NCBI GenBank assembly: GCA_963921195.1
Contig: OY992539.1
Location: forward strand, 98,464,964 to 98,528,963
Direction of reading: 5' to 3'
Source of the DNA: Pegoplata infirma
Lineage: Eukaryota > Arthropoda > Insecta > Diptera > Anthomyiidae
DNA: 64,000 nucleotides
Of the stretch, positions 44,381 through 54,979 are shown piece after piece. The notes under the pieces were generated by a model, which searched no databases, had not been told where the DNA came from, and worked only from the letters and a program-made list of their open reading frames with translations. Positions within the stretch are counted from its first letter, which is position 1, and each line of letters opens with the position of its first letter. A program made the translations under genes and the position numbers.

Positions 44381-44755
44381 GGTTAGGTTAGGTTAGGGTG
44401 GCGGTGTCCGATTGACACCTCGCATAGACCTCTTGGTCCATAGCGGTACCACAAAACTTTTTTTCCGCTAGCGGGGCAAGTTAAACACGTTCAAAGTCAT
44501 TGCGAATCTTTTCAATATCCTAAGATCCATTTGCATTATATCCTCCAAAGTACCGAAACTTATCTGACCGGTAATGGATCGGCGATTCCTTGCCAAAGCT
44601 GGGCAGTGACAAAGTATGTGTTCCATCGTTTCATCTACTCCTGGTGAAGCGCATCTTTTACAACTAGCGTCTGAAGTAAGTCCAATATTCTTGGCATGGA
44701 TGCCGATAAGACAATGACCAGTTATTATCCCAGTCAGAGCTCGGCATTCCCTTCT
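44381..44755 (-). mobile_element. 5'-truncated R1/LOA-like LINE with (TTAGG) tail
   Basis: On the minus strand: ORF2 C-terminus, then a 3' UTR (GGTACCGCTATGGACCAAG) and (CCTAA)3. Exact 11-bp duplications CGTGTCGACAA lie at 44370-44380 and 44756-44766. The insertion falls in the ribozyme-like segment of repeat X4, whose other copies read CGTGTCGATTAAG. Confidence 0.88.
44468..44755 (-). pseudogene. ORF2 C-terminal fragment, non-LTR retrotransposon
   Basis: About 95 codons, starting after the insertion point: RRECRALTGIITGHCLIGIH, then CKRC, DETMEHILCHCPAL, RNRRSITG, ending at a stop near 44468. The C-x2-C ... EH-x3-C motif is the C-terminal cysteine motif of R1/LOA/I-type ORF2. It is closely similar to the 10667-10930 fragment but from a different lineage. 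No reverse transcriptase domain. Confidence 0.82.
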
Positions 44756-45438
44756 CGTGTCGACAAAGTCTTGCAAAAAATTACCAACATAATAAATTTA
44801 AAACAGAAAAATAATTTTCTTGAAAATTATTATATGAGAATATCATAGTTTTAATTAGCAAAGGAAATAATGACCTCGAGCTAGAAAAAAACCTACTCAA
44901 AATATAATATTTTAAAGGTCGAGTACAACAATTTTTATTTTTTAGTAAAAATTAATCAGAATTTGAACATTTAGATAATTTTTAAATAAAAATGGACATT
45001 TCTGAAATACAATTGAATTATCTAAAATTCCAATTGAATTTATTTAAATTCAATAGTAATTTTCTTAAAATCATTGAGAAAATTTTGAAATGGAAATGTT
45101 TAAAATACAAATGGAATTTTCTGAAATCCATTTAGGAAATTTTGAATTACAAATAGAAAATTCTGATATACAATTAAAATTTTTGAATTATAATTGGACA
45201 TTTTTTTAAATTAACCAAACATTTTTGAATTAAAAATGAATATTTCTCATATATAATTGGAAATATAGTTAAACATTTTTTAAAATTGAAAATTTTTGAA
45301 ATATAATTGGTGCTTTCTGAAATAAAATTGGAAGATTTTCTTTTATGTATTTTTGTGATTTTTTTAGTGGAAATGAAAATTGTTTCCTTAAAAAAATGCA
45401 TTTTTTTTTTGCATATTGTGTCGCGCAGTTTACTTTTT

Positions 45439-46092
45439 ATACCCTCCACTGTGATAGAGGGTATATATAAGTTTGTCATTCCGTTTGTAACTCATCGAAA
45501 TATTGGTCTGGGACCCCATAAAGTATATATATTCATGATGCCCGATCGATTTTAAGACATTCTAGCGATGTCCGTCTGTCCGTCCGTCCGTCTGTCCGTC
45601 TGTCCGTCTGTCCGTCTGTCCGTCTGTCTGTCTGTTGAAAATGCTCTCGCGGACAAAATATTGCACAGAGAAGACTGAAACTTAACATATATATTGGAAG
45701 TTCTCCCGAGAAGTTTGGTATTGCATTTGAGCGATATCGGTTCAGCGGTTCAAAAGTTATGAACGAAAATGTAAGCACACCTCAAAAATTTCAGTACATT
45801 CAACATAACCTAAAAATACAAAATGTTTTAATTCGGCTTCTGGTTGACATATGTTAACATAATTGAACACAAAATGGTGTTTAAACAAGTACGAACATAT
45901 TTTTTGACACAAAAAGAAAAAAATCGCGGATTTTTTTTTTTTACCAAAATTTTTTTTCGCGGAAATTTTTTTAAAATTTTTTTTTTTTCAAAAGTAATTT
46001 CCTTTTAAATAAAGTTATTTGCAATAATCTTTTTGAAATTGTGGAGGGTATCACTACATTCGGCAGGGCCGAATTTAACTTTTTTACTTGTT
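45439..46092 (-). mobile_element. Mini-me type A element
   Basis: Complete copy, reversed: ATACCCTCCACTGTGATAG, GTCATTCCGTTTGTAAC, TGGTCTGGGACCCC and a (GTCCGTCT)n array at 45568-45632. It ends with TTCGGCAGGGCCGAA and ACTTTTTTACTTGTT. It lies inside the hAT-like element 43337-46195. Confidence 0.85.
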
Positions 46093-46203
46093 TTAAATTA
46101 ATTTATTAAAAAAAATTGTCCTCTCTTTTGGGTCAAATGTCCTCCTTTTTTGAGGTTGGCGTCCTCTTTTTCTCAAAATGGAAATGGCAACCCTAGGCAT
46201 GGG

Positions 46204-48545
46204 CACATTCAAGATCATTTTTTTAAATAATATTTTTCTGTATTATATAGTATATATTTTTCAAAAAAAAAAAAAATAAACATATTTTCACAAAACTTTT
46301 TTTTTAATTTTTTATTTTTTTCAACATTTAATACTTTTATACTCATTTGGACCATATAGAGTCCCAAGGTGAGGACTCTACGGGAATGTGTGTAGACTTT
46401 TATAGGGTCACTATCGATTTTGATTCAACATTTTGGTCAGATTCTCTCTAGCTTGCTTAGTTTTCAAGATAATGGACCCCATTTCATTGAAAAATTTTAT
46501 TATGAAAAAACTCGAAAACAATAACTCGGAGGGCTACAAAAGTATCTTTAGTACTTGCAGAGTTATAGTAATTTCAAAATTCGGCGAAATTCGAAATTTG
46601 GATTTAAAATGAGAGTCTCAGGGGATCTTCAGATTGGGTTCCAGATGGGGTATCCAAAATACCTAAAGTATTTTTTACTTAAGTTTAGTAAATTCTTTTA
46701 TGATTTGATGAAGATATGGATTCAAATAAAGTCAATGAGATCAATAAAATAAAAAACAAATAAAACACTTTTATACGAGAAGAACGTCAGTGTCCTTTAC
46801 ATGGACCAAGGAGATAAGGAAAGACTATTTTTTGTGGCCCGTCTTTGTTTTTAGGGCGTGTATACACGCCCACAAAAATTTTGTAAATCAATTTTTTAAA
46901 AAATTTTGATTGTTGGACAGGTCTCTAGCAATAATTTGGCTTCCACAGATTGAAAAAAATCAAATAGTCGACGAGTTATAGCCAAAAAAAAACATATAAA
47001 CAATTTGCTAAAAATCGGCATTTGACTGCAAAGTTGCAAGGTCGATTAAAAAAAATTCGAACTAACATAAACAAACGCCGCAATACGGGTCTTCTAATTT
47101 AGCCCCTCACTCTCAGAATCGACCTAACTTTTGCTAACCTGAATTTGTTCCACAGTGTAATGAATACATACTTTTTTAACATAGTTTTTTAAAAGAACCT
47201 TTCTATGAGCAAAGACTTTTTTAACACACTCTCAAACACATGGTCACAGTTGTTGGGTATGTTGTGGTATTTTTAAAATCCGATTAGTTGCCTTCAAAAA
47301 AAAAAAATACTTTTTTTGGTTCCTTTTTTTTTCGTAAGTGTGTGCCCTCTTTTTTTTGCAAACAATAATTTATATATTAAGTATAAACTTGTAGGAAGTT
47401 ACTTTGAAAGTAAATGTAACTTTATTAACAATATATTTTAATATTTTTTATATTAACAGACTTCCTTTTAAAGCTCGTGTAGTGTTATTTTTGATTTTAC
47501 TATAATTTTAAAGTAGAAAGAAACAATTTTTTTAAAATTCGGGTAAGAAAAAATCTTTAAGCCTGAATAGATAGATATTCATATGTTGAGAATATATAGT
47601 ATAAGAAATCTAGCTAAATTTCGCGAAATTATTGTTTGCAGTATTTTAAAGGGGTGTTTTTCATTCCTAGTCTTCACAATGTCTGTACTCCAGTAATTGT
47701 TCGAATCCTTGTGTATGTTTAGTGTATAAGAATAAATTTGTTATGCTATGTTGCACGATTAGTACGTGTCATTTGTTTTTATAGCATTCCTTTTTTTCTG
47801 TTGTTGTTTAAAATTAGATTCCTTTTTTTTAGTCGTCGTCACAGTTGATGGAGTAGGGTTATGATTTTTTAAATCCGTTTTTCAACAAACACATCCTTTG
47901 AATTTTAAATAAGTCTGATTTTGTTTTGTTATTATCAAAAATTTTTTTTTGTTAATTTGAAAAGATGCCAATAATTTACATTGTAAAACAGTAAGTTACT
48001 TTAAAAACTCATATGCGAATATGTATAAAATAAGTAGTATGTATATTAGGGTGGTTGCCATTATCTTTAATTAAGTACTAGAAAAACTGGAAGAGGAATA
48101 TTATAAAATATCATCGGCAACACTTTAGGAAATTTTCCAAACATTATATTCTTAAATAAAGCATTAATAAATTTCGAAAACAAACAAAATTAACTCGAAT
48201 ATTTATTGATTAAAATAATTAATGGATAAATAACACTGTTCAACTAATTTAAGGTAACCGAGTGTATTTTGAATGCAATCACAAAAAAAATAAAATATAC
48301 TAATGGTAGATCAACCCCCTCATTGCGGGTTTTGTTCTCCTACTTAATTTTTTTTTTTTGGTTATGTCCCAATTAGGCCTTTTTTTTTGTTTTTTTCGTG
48401 TGGACACACCCTTTTTATTTAAAGGCTTTTATTAGAGTAATATTTTGAAAAATATTACACAAATTTAAATTTTAACCCAATGGCAAAAAATGCACGACAC
48501 TGTTTTCTGTAGCTAATAACATGGATAGCTAATAATTCTAGCCTT
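46204..48545. other. Long stretch without a recognisable gene
   Basis: Homopolymer-rich AT sequence. GAGTCCCAAGGTGAGGACTC near 46371-46390 is an imperfect palindrome. Frame 46555-46752 has repeated GDLQIGFQMG-like residues but no known domain. Two G/T-rich tracts (47320-47360, 48350-48410) resemble each other. No gene called. Confidence 0.45.
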
Positions 48546-49068
48546 TAATGTAGGCGGAAAACATGTGTCCCACTACAGAATCACATGTTCCCCATGTTGT
48601 ATGATAGCCCTAAATGAAACTAAGAAAATTTACGTTTTTTGTTTTAAATTTTTCAAAACCTTGACTTGAAAAATGGTTAAATTTGTGTCGAGTTGCCTTG
48701 ACTAAATATTTATCGAATTAACAGGGAATGCACCTTAACCTTAAAAATTTGCATTCTTGTATATTTTTTATGTGCACGCAAAAAATTTTTTTTTCAAGAA
48801 AATCGCATTTGAATATGGAATTTTATAACAATTTTGTTATTTTATTATATTTCAACATAGCGTAAGAGTAACATTTTTGCAAATATTCGAAACTCTGCGC
48901 TATATTGAAACATCAAAATTGTACAAGCAAATTACAACGTTGTTAAGAAATTCAATAATCAAATACGATATTCTCAAAAAAAAAAAAAAAAAACGAAAAA
49001 CGCTCTTCAGATTTTTTGCTTGTTTGGATAGACAAACAGATAAATTAAAAAAAAAAAAACAAATAAAA

Positions 49069-49682
49069 ACAAGTAAAAAAATTAAACTCGGCCTTGCCGA
49101 ATGTAGTGGTACCCTCTACAATTTCAAAAAGATTATTGCAAAAAACTTTATTTAAAAGGAAATTACTTTTGAAAAAAAATTTTTTTTTGAAAAAAAAATT
49201 TACGCGAAAAAAAATTTTGGTAAAAAAAAATACTTTCTTTTTTTGTCAAAAAATATGTTTGTACTTGTTTAAATACCATTTGGTGTTCAATTATGTGCAC
49301 ATATGCCAACCAGAAGCCGAATTAACTCATTTTGTATTTTTAGGTTATGTTGAATGTACTGAAATTTTTGAGGTGTGCTTACATTTTCGTTCATAACTTT
49401 TGAACCGCTGAACCAATATCGCTCAAATACAATACCAAACTTCTCGGGAGAACTTCCAATAAATATATTAAGTTTCAGTCATCTCTGTGCAATATTTTGT
49501 CCGTGACAGCATTTTCCACAGACAGACAGACAGACGGACAGACGGACATCGCTAGAATGTCTTAAAATCGATCGGGCATCATGAAAATATATACTTTAAG
49601 GGGTCCCAGAACGATATCTCGATGAGTTACAAACGGAATGACAAACTTAAATATACCCTCTATCACTAAGTGGAGGGTATAA
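49069..49682 (+). mobile_element. Mini-me type A element
   Basis: Complete: ACAAGTAAAAAAATTAAA, TCGGCCTTGCCGA, GTACCCTCTAC, GAACCGCTGAACCAATATC and a short GACA/GACG run (49518-49547). It ends GAGTTACAAACGGAATGAC and CACTAAGTGGAGGGTAT. It lies in the same A-rich tract of foldback F as the type B element in copy 2. Confidence 0.82.
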
Positions 49683-49944
49683 AAAACGTGACCGGATTTT
49701 TGATAAATTGACTTTTTACAAAATTAAAAATTAAAAAAAAAAAAAAAATAATCAATAGTCCATTAAAAAAATATACAAAAATCTAAATTTTTGAGATGCT
49801 GGTGCATTCCGTTTTAACTCAATAAATATTTAGAAAAGATAACTCGACACAAATTTTACCATTGTTAGCCACGCCTCCTAAGACCAGGTTATTGAAAAAT
49901 TAAAAAACCAAAAACGGAATTTTCTTAGTTCCATTTCGGGCTAA

Positions 49945-50436
49945 CATATGGGTAATGAAATGTTATACGATTCTCGTAACGTTTAAATAGCTGATTTTAA
50001 TCTTACACACCTAAGTGACAATCGAAGAGTGCTGACGAAGGAAGGGTGGCTTCTTCCAAAAGCTGTCGAAATCTTCACTTAGCCTTTGTTGTCAATTAAT
50101 TTTTTCAGATTTTCTCATTGTACATCAACAAATATTATTTCTCAGAAATAGTTAATACGGACTCAAACCGAAACAAATAAAACTTTAGTTATAAAATATA
50201 ACAGTACACCAATATATAAAAAAGAATTAAAACAAATACAACATACACAGAAAAAAATATATTTGCCATTTAACGATTTCATAGTATTTATGGACAAATA
50301 CGTAAAAATTATGAACTTTTTCATAAAATTTTTGAGCTTTTTCATAGTATTTATGAAAAAAAGTTAAATAGCTCTTAAATTTCACATATTATGATATATT
50401 CATTAAAAAAAAATGTTTTTTTGTGTGTATACAGAA
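49945..50436 (+). repeat. Insertion in foldback F copy 3 with a hammerhead-like core
   Basis: The flanking arm is continuous in copies 1 and 2, so this piece is extra. It contains CTGACGA (50032-50038), a stem GGAAG/CTTCC, then AAAAGCTGTC, and possible outer pairing CTAAGTG with CACTTAG. That is the order of a type-I hammerhead, but G12 appears changed to A and helix III does not pair well. The rest is AT-rich, with TTCATAGTATTTATG repeated. Possibly a decayed Penelope-like UTR of another family. Confidence 0.35.
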
Positions 50437-50483
50437 ATTCACGGGACACATGATTTTTTTCCGCTAGTGTTTAATGCCTCATA

Positions 50484-51096
50484 TCGGGAATTGGATTTAT
50501 TTCATCAAATCATTATATTTTGTTTTAACATTTCCTATAGTAAGACCTATATTAAATTTCATTATTATTATATGTTCAAAAAGAGAAAAGAAGTTAGCCA
50601 AAATTTCCGTTTTAAAACAAATCGGATGTTATGTAACCCAGCTATTCCCAAAAAACTAACTAAAATCGGGCAAAAATTTAAAATCACTTAGTCAAATAGC
50701 TGTTTCTCAGAAAGTATAATAGATAATAATTACATTTGCATTTTCTAGAAACTTACAAAAATCCAAAGTTTATAAAAATCTGATAATAAACAAAACAAAA
50801 ATGACAAGCAATTAAGATTTTTGAATGATTAAGTACCACCCTAATACTAATCTGCATGTCTATCATCTCATTCGACACAACAAATCTACATAAGATATAA
50901 TGTGAAATACACGTTATAAACATTTAATTAAAATATTGTTAGTAATTTTTAGTAAGATTATTTGGGTGGCACGTATAATGTTTTTTTATAGATTTCGTCG
51001 TTCCTACTCTAAGAACTCTGTGCTTAAATTTTAATCCCAATCGGAGAATTCTAGACCGTGCCGCGACCAAAAAATCTGTGACCCAACGGCCGATAA
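50484..51096. other. Unassigned interval
   Basis: Short overlapping frames (50413-50691, 50474-50659) partly cover the end of foldback F and encode nothing recognised. 50939-51096 has mixed composition (ACCGTGCCGCGACC) but no open frame with a known motif. Confidence 0.45.
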
Positions 51097-51571
51097 CACT
51101 GTAAGTAAAATTTAAACTTTTGAAATGACACACAAAAATGCCGAGACACCCCAACTAATTTTTGGGTCATAGAATCCAGTGGTATACTCCATTTTAAAAA
51201 GTTAGCTCAAAATAACGAGATATTTCGATTTTAAATTTGCAAATGTAAGAGTAAAAATTGAATAAATCCAAAAAAAAATTATAAAATTCACCAAAATAAG
51301 AGCAAGTATTTCTGCATGTCCGATTGAAAATGGACGTCCATTATTTCCTAGATATAAATTTTGATAAATAACAAGTTTTTAACAATTTTTTTAAGTTTTT
51401 TCATTTAAATAAAATGAAAAATCGCCCTAAATCTACTACAAATTTAAAATCGAAATATCTCGGGATTTTGAGCTAAGTTTTCAAAACGGGGTACAGCACT
51501 GGATTCTACGGCCCAAAATTAGGTTGACGTGTCTCGGCGTTTTGGTGTGTCATTTTCACCTACTTACAGTG
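51097..51571. mobile_element. 475-bp foldback MITE with TAA TSD
   Basis: TIR CACTGTAAGTA and its inverse lie between TAA (51094-51096) and TAA (51572-51574). Arms of about 170-190 bp share TGACACACAAAAATGCCGAG, CAATCCAGTG-like, and ATTTCGATTTTAAATTTG. A 3-bp TAA duplication fits PIF/Harbinger mobilisation. Non-coding. Confidence 0.75.
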
Positions 51572-51574
51572 TAA

Positions 51575-52600
51575 TCATGTTCATACATTTTAAAAACGTT
51601 TTTGAATTTTATGTATCATTATATGAAATCACTTTTTTCGAATTTTGTCGAATGAGACAAAATCCGTCTGTCCATGTAAACGTTGAGAGCACGATACAGG
51701 TTGAAATTATAAATCGATTTGTATGAAATTTGAAACTTAAGCTTTCTTTGGCCCAAGGACGAATTCTGTTGAAATTAAAAAAAAAACGGTGCATGTTTAA
51801 ATGTTATATAATTAGATAAAGTCTGGTAAAAATTTTTGAAATTTTAAACGTTTAATTATATGCATATGGGGCATTCCAGGCCAAATCACTCACTTTTAGA
51901 CCCGACCCCTTTCGATTTATTTTATTTTTGGATATGTTTTAGTACTTATCAAATGCAACTTGGACACCAATTTTCTTCTTTTTATTCCAAGATGGTGTTG
52001 AGTAATCAATTTTTCAAAATGGCGGTTTTTCAAAAAAATTCAAAAATTTAAACTTTTAATTAATTTTGACCATTAAAAATTATAGATATCTTAAAAAAAG
52101 TTGGACAACGTTTTGTTGGTATTAAAATGTAGTTTTAGAAAAAAAATATGTAAAAATTATTCAAAGTAATTAATTATCACTATTTTTTTGACGTTTAAAA
52201 ATTAAAATCGACTTTTTGAAAAAATTCGAAACCTTCGTGCTCCAAAAAAAAAATAAATTGGTAGATGCTGACCCTAACTTACCCTTGATATATTCATTTG
52301 GAGTTAAAAATACATCTCACAAAAATTAAAGACGATCGGACATGGGTAAGGCATTCAGGGTGGCCCTGGAAGTTTAAAAAACGGATTACATGGAAAAACA
52401 TGAATTTTTTTCTGTTTTCGCAATTTTTTGGTATTTTAAGTTAAGTTTGAATTGAAGTGGTTGCAGAATTATGATGTAGAGTAAAATTCCTTTCTAATAA
52501 GGTAATAAAAACTAAAATCGATTAAAAATCAGCTAGTTATTACAACTTCCCCAGGCGTCTAGCGTGTGTCATACCACTTGATTAAAGAATACGAGTCCCT
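51575..52600. other. Unassigned interval
   Basis: GCATATGGGGCATTCCAGGCC at 51861 resembles the terminus of a TATGGGGCATTCC-type MITE, but no matching right end was found. GGTAAGGCATTCAGGG at 52346 is a weak candidate. No gene. Confidence 0.4.
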
Positions 52601-52605
52601 TTTTC

Positions 52606-52872
52606 TTAATTTATTGAAATTATCTACTGTAATAAAATTTTTTTCATTATTCATGTTTCAGTGTAATATTTTTTTTTTGTTTTTCCAAATTTTAAAACAA
52701 AAAAAAAATTTTTAAAAAACAAATTTCAAAAGGGTGTTGAAATGCAGGCATTTTTAGCATTAACTTAAAACATGTTAGGAAAACGTAATATGAAAAATAC
52801 TTGTCATATAATTACATTTGAACTTGAAGAATAAAAAAATGTTATTACAGTAAAAAATTTCAATAAATTTCA
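52606..52872. repeat. Imperfect inverted repeat
   Basis: TTTATTGAAATTATCTACTG followed by TAATAAAATTTTTTT on the left recurs inverted at about 52840-52870 (ATTACAGTAAAAAATTTC). No flanking duplication seen. Confidence 0.45.
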
Positions 52873-53162
52873 TAAATCGGATTCATATGTTGTTTGTGTT
52901 GTTGTGAGTGTAATAATCCATATTAGGGTTATTTATCACTATGGCGTGCCAACCACTATGAAACAATTTTTATTTTTTAATAAAAAATAATCAGAATTTG
53001 AACATAATGGTTGACACGTCATAGTGATGATTAACCCTTATATGGATTATTACACACAACAACACAAATAACATATTGTTGTAGTCCAATGGACTATCAT
53101 ATGTAAAATTGTTTTAAATATTTTTGTTGGTTACTGACAATCGTTGCCTTATTAGTATGGTA

Positions 53163-53619
53163 CACCCAGAAAAGTTTTACAGTAACTTTTTTACGGTTAT
53201 TCAAAAAGTTTTTAGTTAAAGTTGTTTTAAACGTTTTATCGTTTGTTTTTCAAAGAAAATAAAATATTGAATGAATTATACAGTTGTTAAAACAATAAAC
53301 TACAAAAGTTACGGAAAAATATTTTTATCAGTTAAATTATTTGTGACTGATTATACCGTATAATTTTACAGAAGAACGGTTTTTGTAGTTTGTTATTCAA
53401 AAAATTTAATTTTTACTCCACAAAATGAAAAATTGTAAACAGTTAAAATAACTGAAATATCGTTTGTTTTTACGGAATGTCTAGTCATTTATTAACGTTT
53501 AAAAATAACTGAAAAAGTCTGTTGTTTCAAATGAAATATAAGTAGTCCGTTTTTTAAAAGGAAAAACGATTGTTTTAAACGTTTTTTCAGTTGAATTTAC
53601 TTACAAAATATTTTTAGTG
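53163..53619. mobile_element. MITE of the CACTNAGAAAA family inside repeat X5
   Basis: Ends CACCCAGAAAAGTTTT and, inverted, CACTAAAAATATTTT are flanked by TA (53161-53162, 53620-53621). X2 at 18815-18830 (AGTATGGTACAATTTC) is the empty site. The interior is rich in ACGGTTATTC, TTAAAACAA and AACTGAAA-type motifs. Confidence 0.75.
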
Positions 53620-53753
53620 TACAATTTCTTCGTCTTTCTAATTCCCATTGCGAATAGAGGCGAATATGTATTATTATTTTAGTTTGTGCACAAACGATTT
53701 GTCATTAGAATCGTTTGCTACTTTGTACTAAATCGTTTCTATTTTTTGCTAAA

Positions 53754-53801
53754 TAATCTTGACAATGGAATTCGACAAATTCCGAAACACGTGTCGATTA
53801 A
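53754..53801 (+). ncRNA. Hammerhead-ribozyme-like motif, copy 5
   Basis: TAATC, TTGACAA, helix II GGAAT/ATTCC with loop TCGACAA, GAAA, helix III ACAC/GTGT, GTC, GATTA. It is the cleanest copy on the plus strand. Confidence 0.45.
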
Positions 53802-54036
53802 GTCTTGCAAAAATGACCAACATAAATAAATTTAAAACAAAAAAATAATTTTCTTGAAAATTATGCTATGAGAATATCATAGTTTTAATTAGTAAAGAAA
53901 ATAATGACCTCGAGCCAGAATAAACATCCTCAAAATATAATTTATATAATTTTTAACGGATTTTCTTAAAAACCATCTTATTTTCTTCGTAATTGATCAG
54001 ACTTGAGCTGCAAAGAGAGAAATGAACTTTTACATA

Positions 54037-54976
54037 TCGAGGGCCTATATTCAAAGCCCTGTATCTTCCATTTTCACGAAAATGACTTTTTGATGGCAAA
54101 ATATTCAGTAAAACGGCCCTCATCTATGGTGTAAAATTCAGAACAAAAATATTTTTTTTTGCTATTTTATTTGCATTTTTGGTTTTCTCTATCTCTTACA
54201 CAATTAATTTTTCCGAATGCAAAACCCTCTATCTTTTCAAATAATTATTTTATATGTAAATATTTTTTTGAATAATTTCATCATTCATGTTTTCATACTA
54301 AATATTGCATTCTGAACATGAATTTGTCAACAAAATTCCAGAACCACGATTTTGGTCCACTGATGATAATTTTTTCTGTAAATTTTTGTTTGACCTTTTT
54401 GAAAACTACGGCTCAAAATTTGGATGTCTTGTGTACATTATCAAACAAAAATTTTAATCTTAAAAATCCCAATGCTGATCAGCATCTGTGGACCGAAATC
54501 GCGTTTTTAATTTTTTTACTATTTTTTACATAACATACTCAACAGTTTGTCAACCTTTGAGACGAATTCGGTAAAAAAATAATTTTTGTCTTAAAAATTC
54601 TCATCTGTGGACCAAAACCGCGATTTCGGAATTTTTTATAAGCCGTTATCATTAATAAATTACGTTAAAAATTTAACGATGTCGTAAATGAAATCATAAT
54701 AATCAATTTTTATTAAAATGCAAAACCCTCTATCTGATCATTTTCATTCATGTACTTAATATTTTTGAGAAACAAAACCCTCTACCTATCCTCTAAAACC
54801 CCCAATAGTGCAAAATTTTAAAAACGAATCATATGTGAGATTCAGTAGTTGATTTAAAAAAATATTGTAGAATATCGAATTTTAATTACTCTAATAATAC
54901 GCGAAATAAACAGTTTTTTGGCTCTCCTGAAAAGTTGTGTTTTTTTAGGTAGAGGGTTTTGAATATAGGCCCTCGA
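54037..54976. mobile_element. Foldback/TIR element, 940 bp
   Basis: TCGAGGGCCTATATTCAAA and its inverse bound the interval, flanked by TA. The interior repeats AAAACCCTCTATCT several times (54222, 54720, 54772) and includes the ATAATACGCGAAATAA block shared with 12173. Frame 54318-54533 has no known domain. Confidence 0.6.
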
Positions 54977-54979
54977 TAT

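Larger units (their letters stand above)
44036..44980. repeat. Penelope-like repeat X4 with inverted ends
   Basis: Minus-strand block 44036-44215 (GTAGGTTTTTTCCTAGCTCG ... CATGTGTTTCGGG) and plus-strand block 44360-44975 (CCGAAACACGTGTCGACAA ... AAAGGTCGAGTACAACAA) face each other around a unique loop containing GGTCTTTAATGACAATCG. A LINE fragment splits the right block. Confidence 0.6.
43337..46195. mobile_element. hAT-like element with GGCATGGG TSD, holding two further insertions
   Basis: Ends TAGGGTTGCCATCC and, inverted, TAGGGTTGCCATTTCC are flanked by the perfect 8-bp duplication GGCATGGG (43329-43336, 46196-46203). Subterminal regions repeat GTCCTCTTTT / GTCCGGGG units. The interior holds Penelope-like repeat X4 and mini-me 45439-46092; without them the element is roughly 1.3 kb. 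No transposase is visible. Confidence 0.8.
48549..50481. mobile_element. Foldback family F, copy 3, diverged and twice interrupted
   Basis: The left arm from about 48549 (CATGTGTCCCACTACAG, CGAGTTGCCTTGACTAAAT) and right arm (GTGACCGGATTTTTGATAAA, CACGCCTCCTAAG, ending AATGCCTCA at 50481) match copies 1 and 2 with many differences. Mini-me 49069-49682 and an unrelated ~490-bp piece (49945-50436) interrupt it. Confidence 0.65.
52960..53975 (+). repeat. Penelope-like repeat X5
   Basis: Contains TTGAACATAATGGTTGACAC, ACATATTGTTGTAGTCCAAT, TTTGTGCACAAACGATTTG, the ribozyme-like motif, and TTTTCTTGAAAATTATGC to CATCCTCAAAATATAAT. The left edge is preceded by an inverted ATAATCCATATTAGGG/CACTATGGCGTGCCAACC block (52915-52960). 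It gives the empty site for Helitron H2 (near 53035) and is itself interrupted by MITE 53163-53619. Confidence 0.6.

Noticed and set aside
51861..52360. Possible TATGGGGCATTCC-type MITE
   Set aside because: Only one terminus is convincing; the proposed right end matches weakly and no duplication was found.
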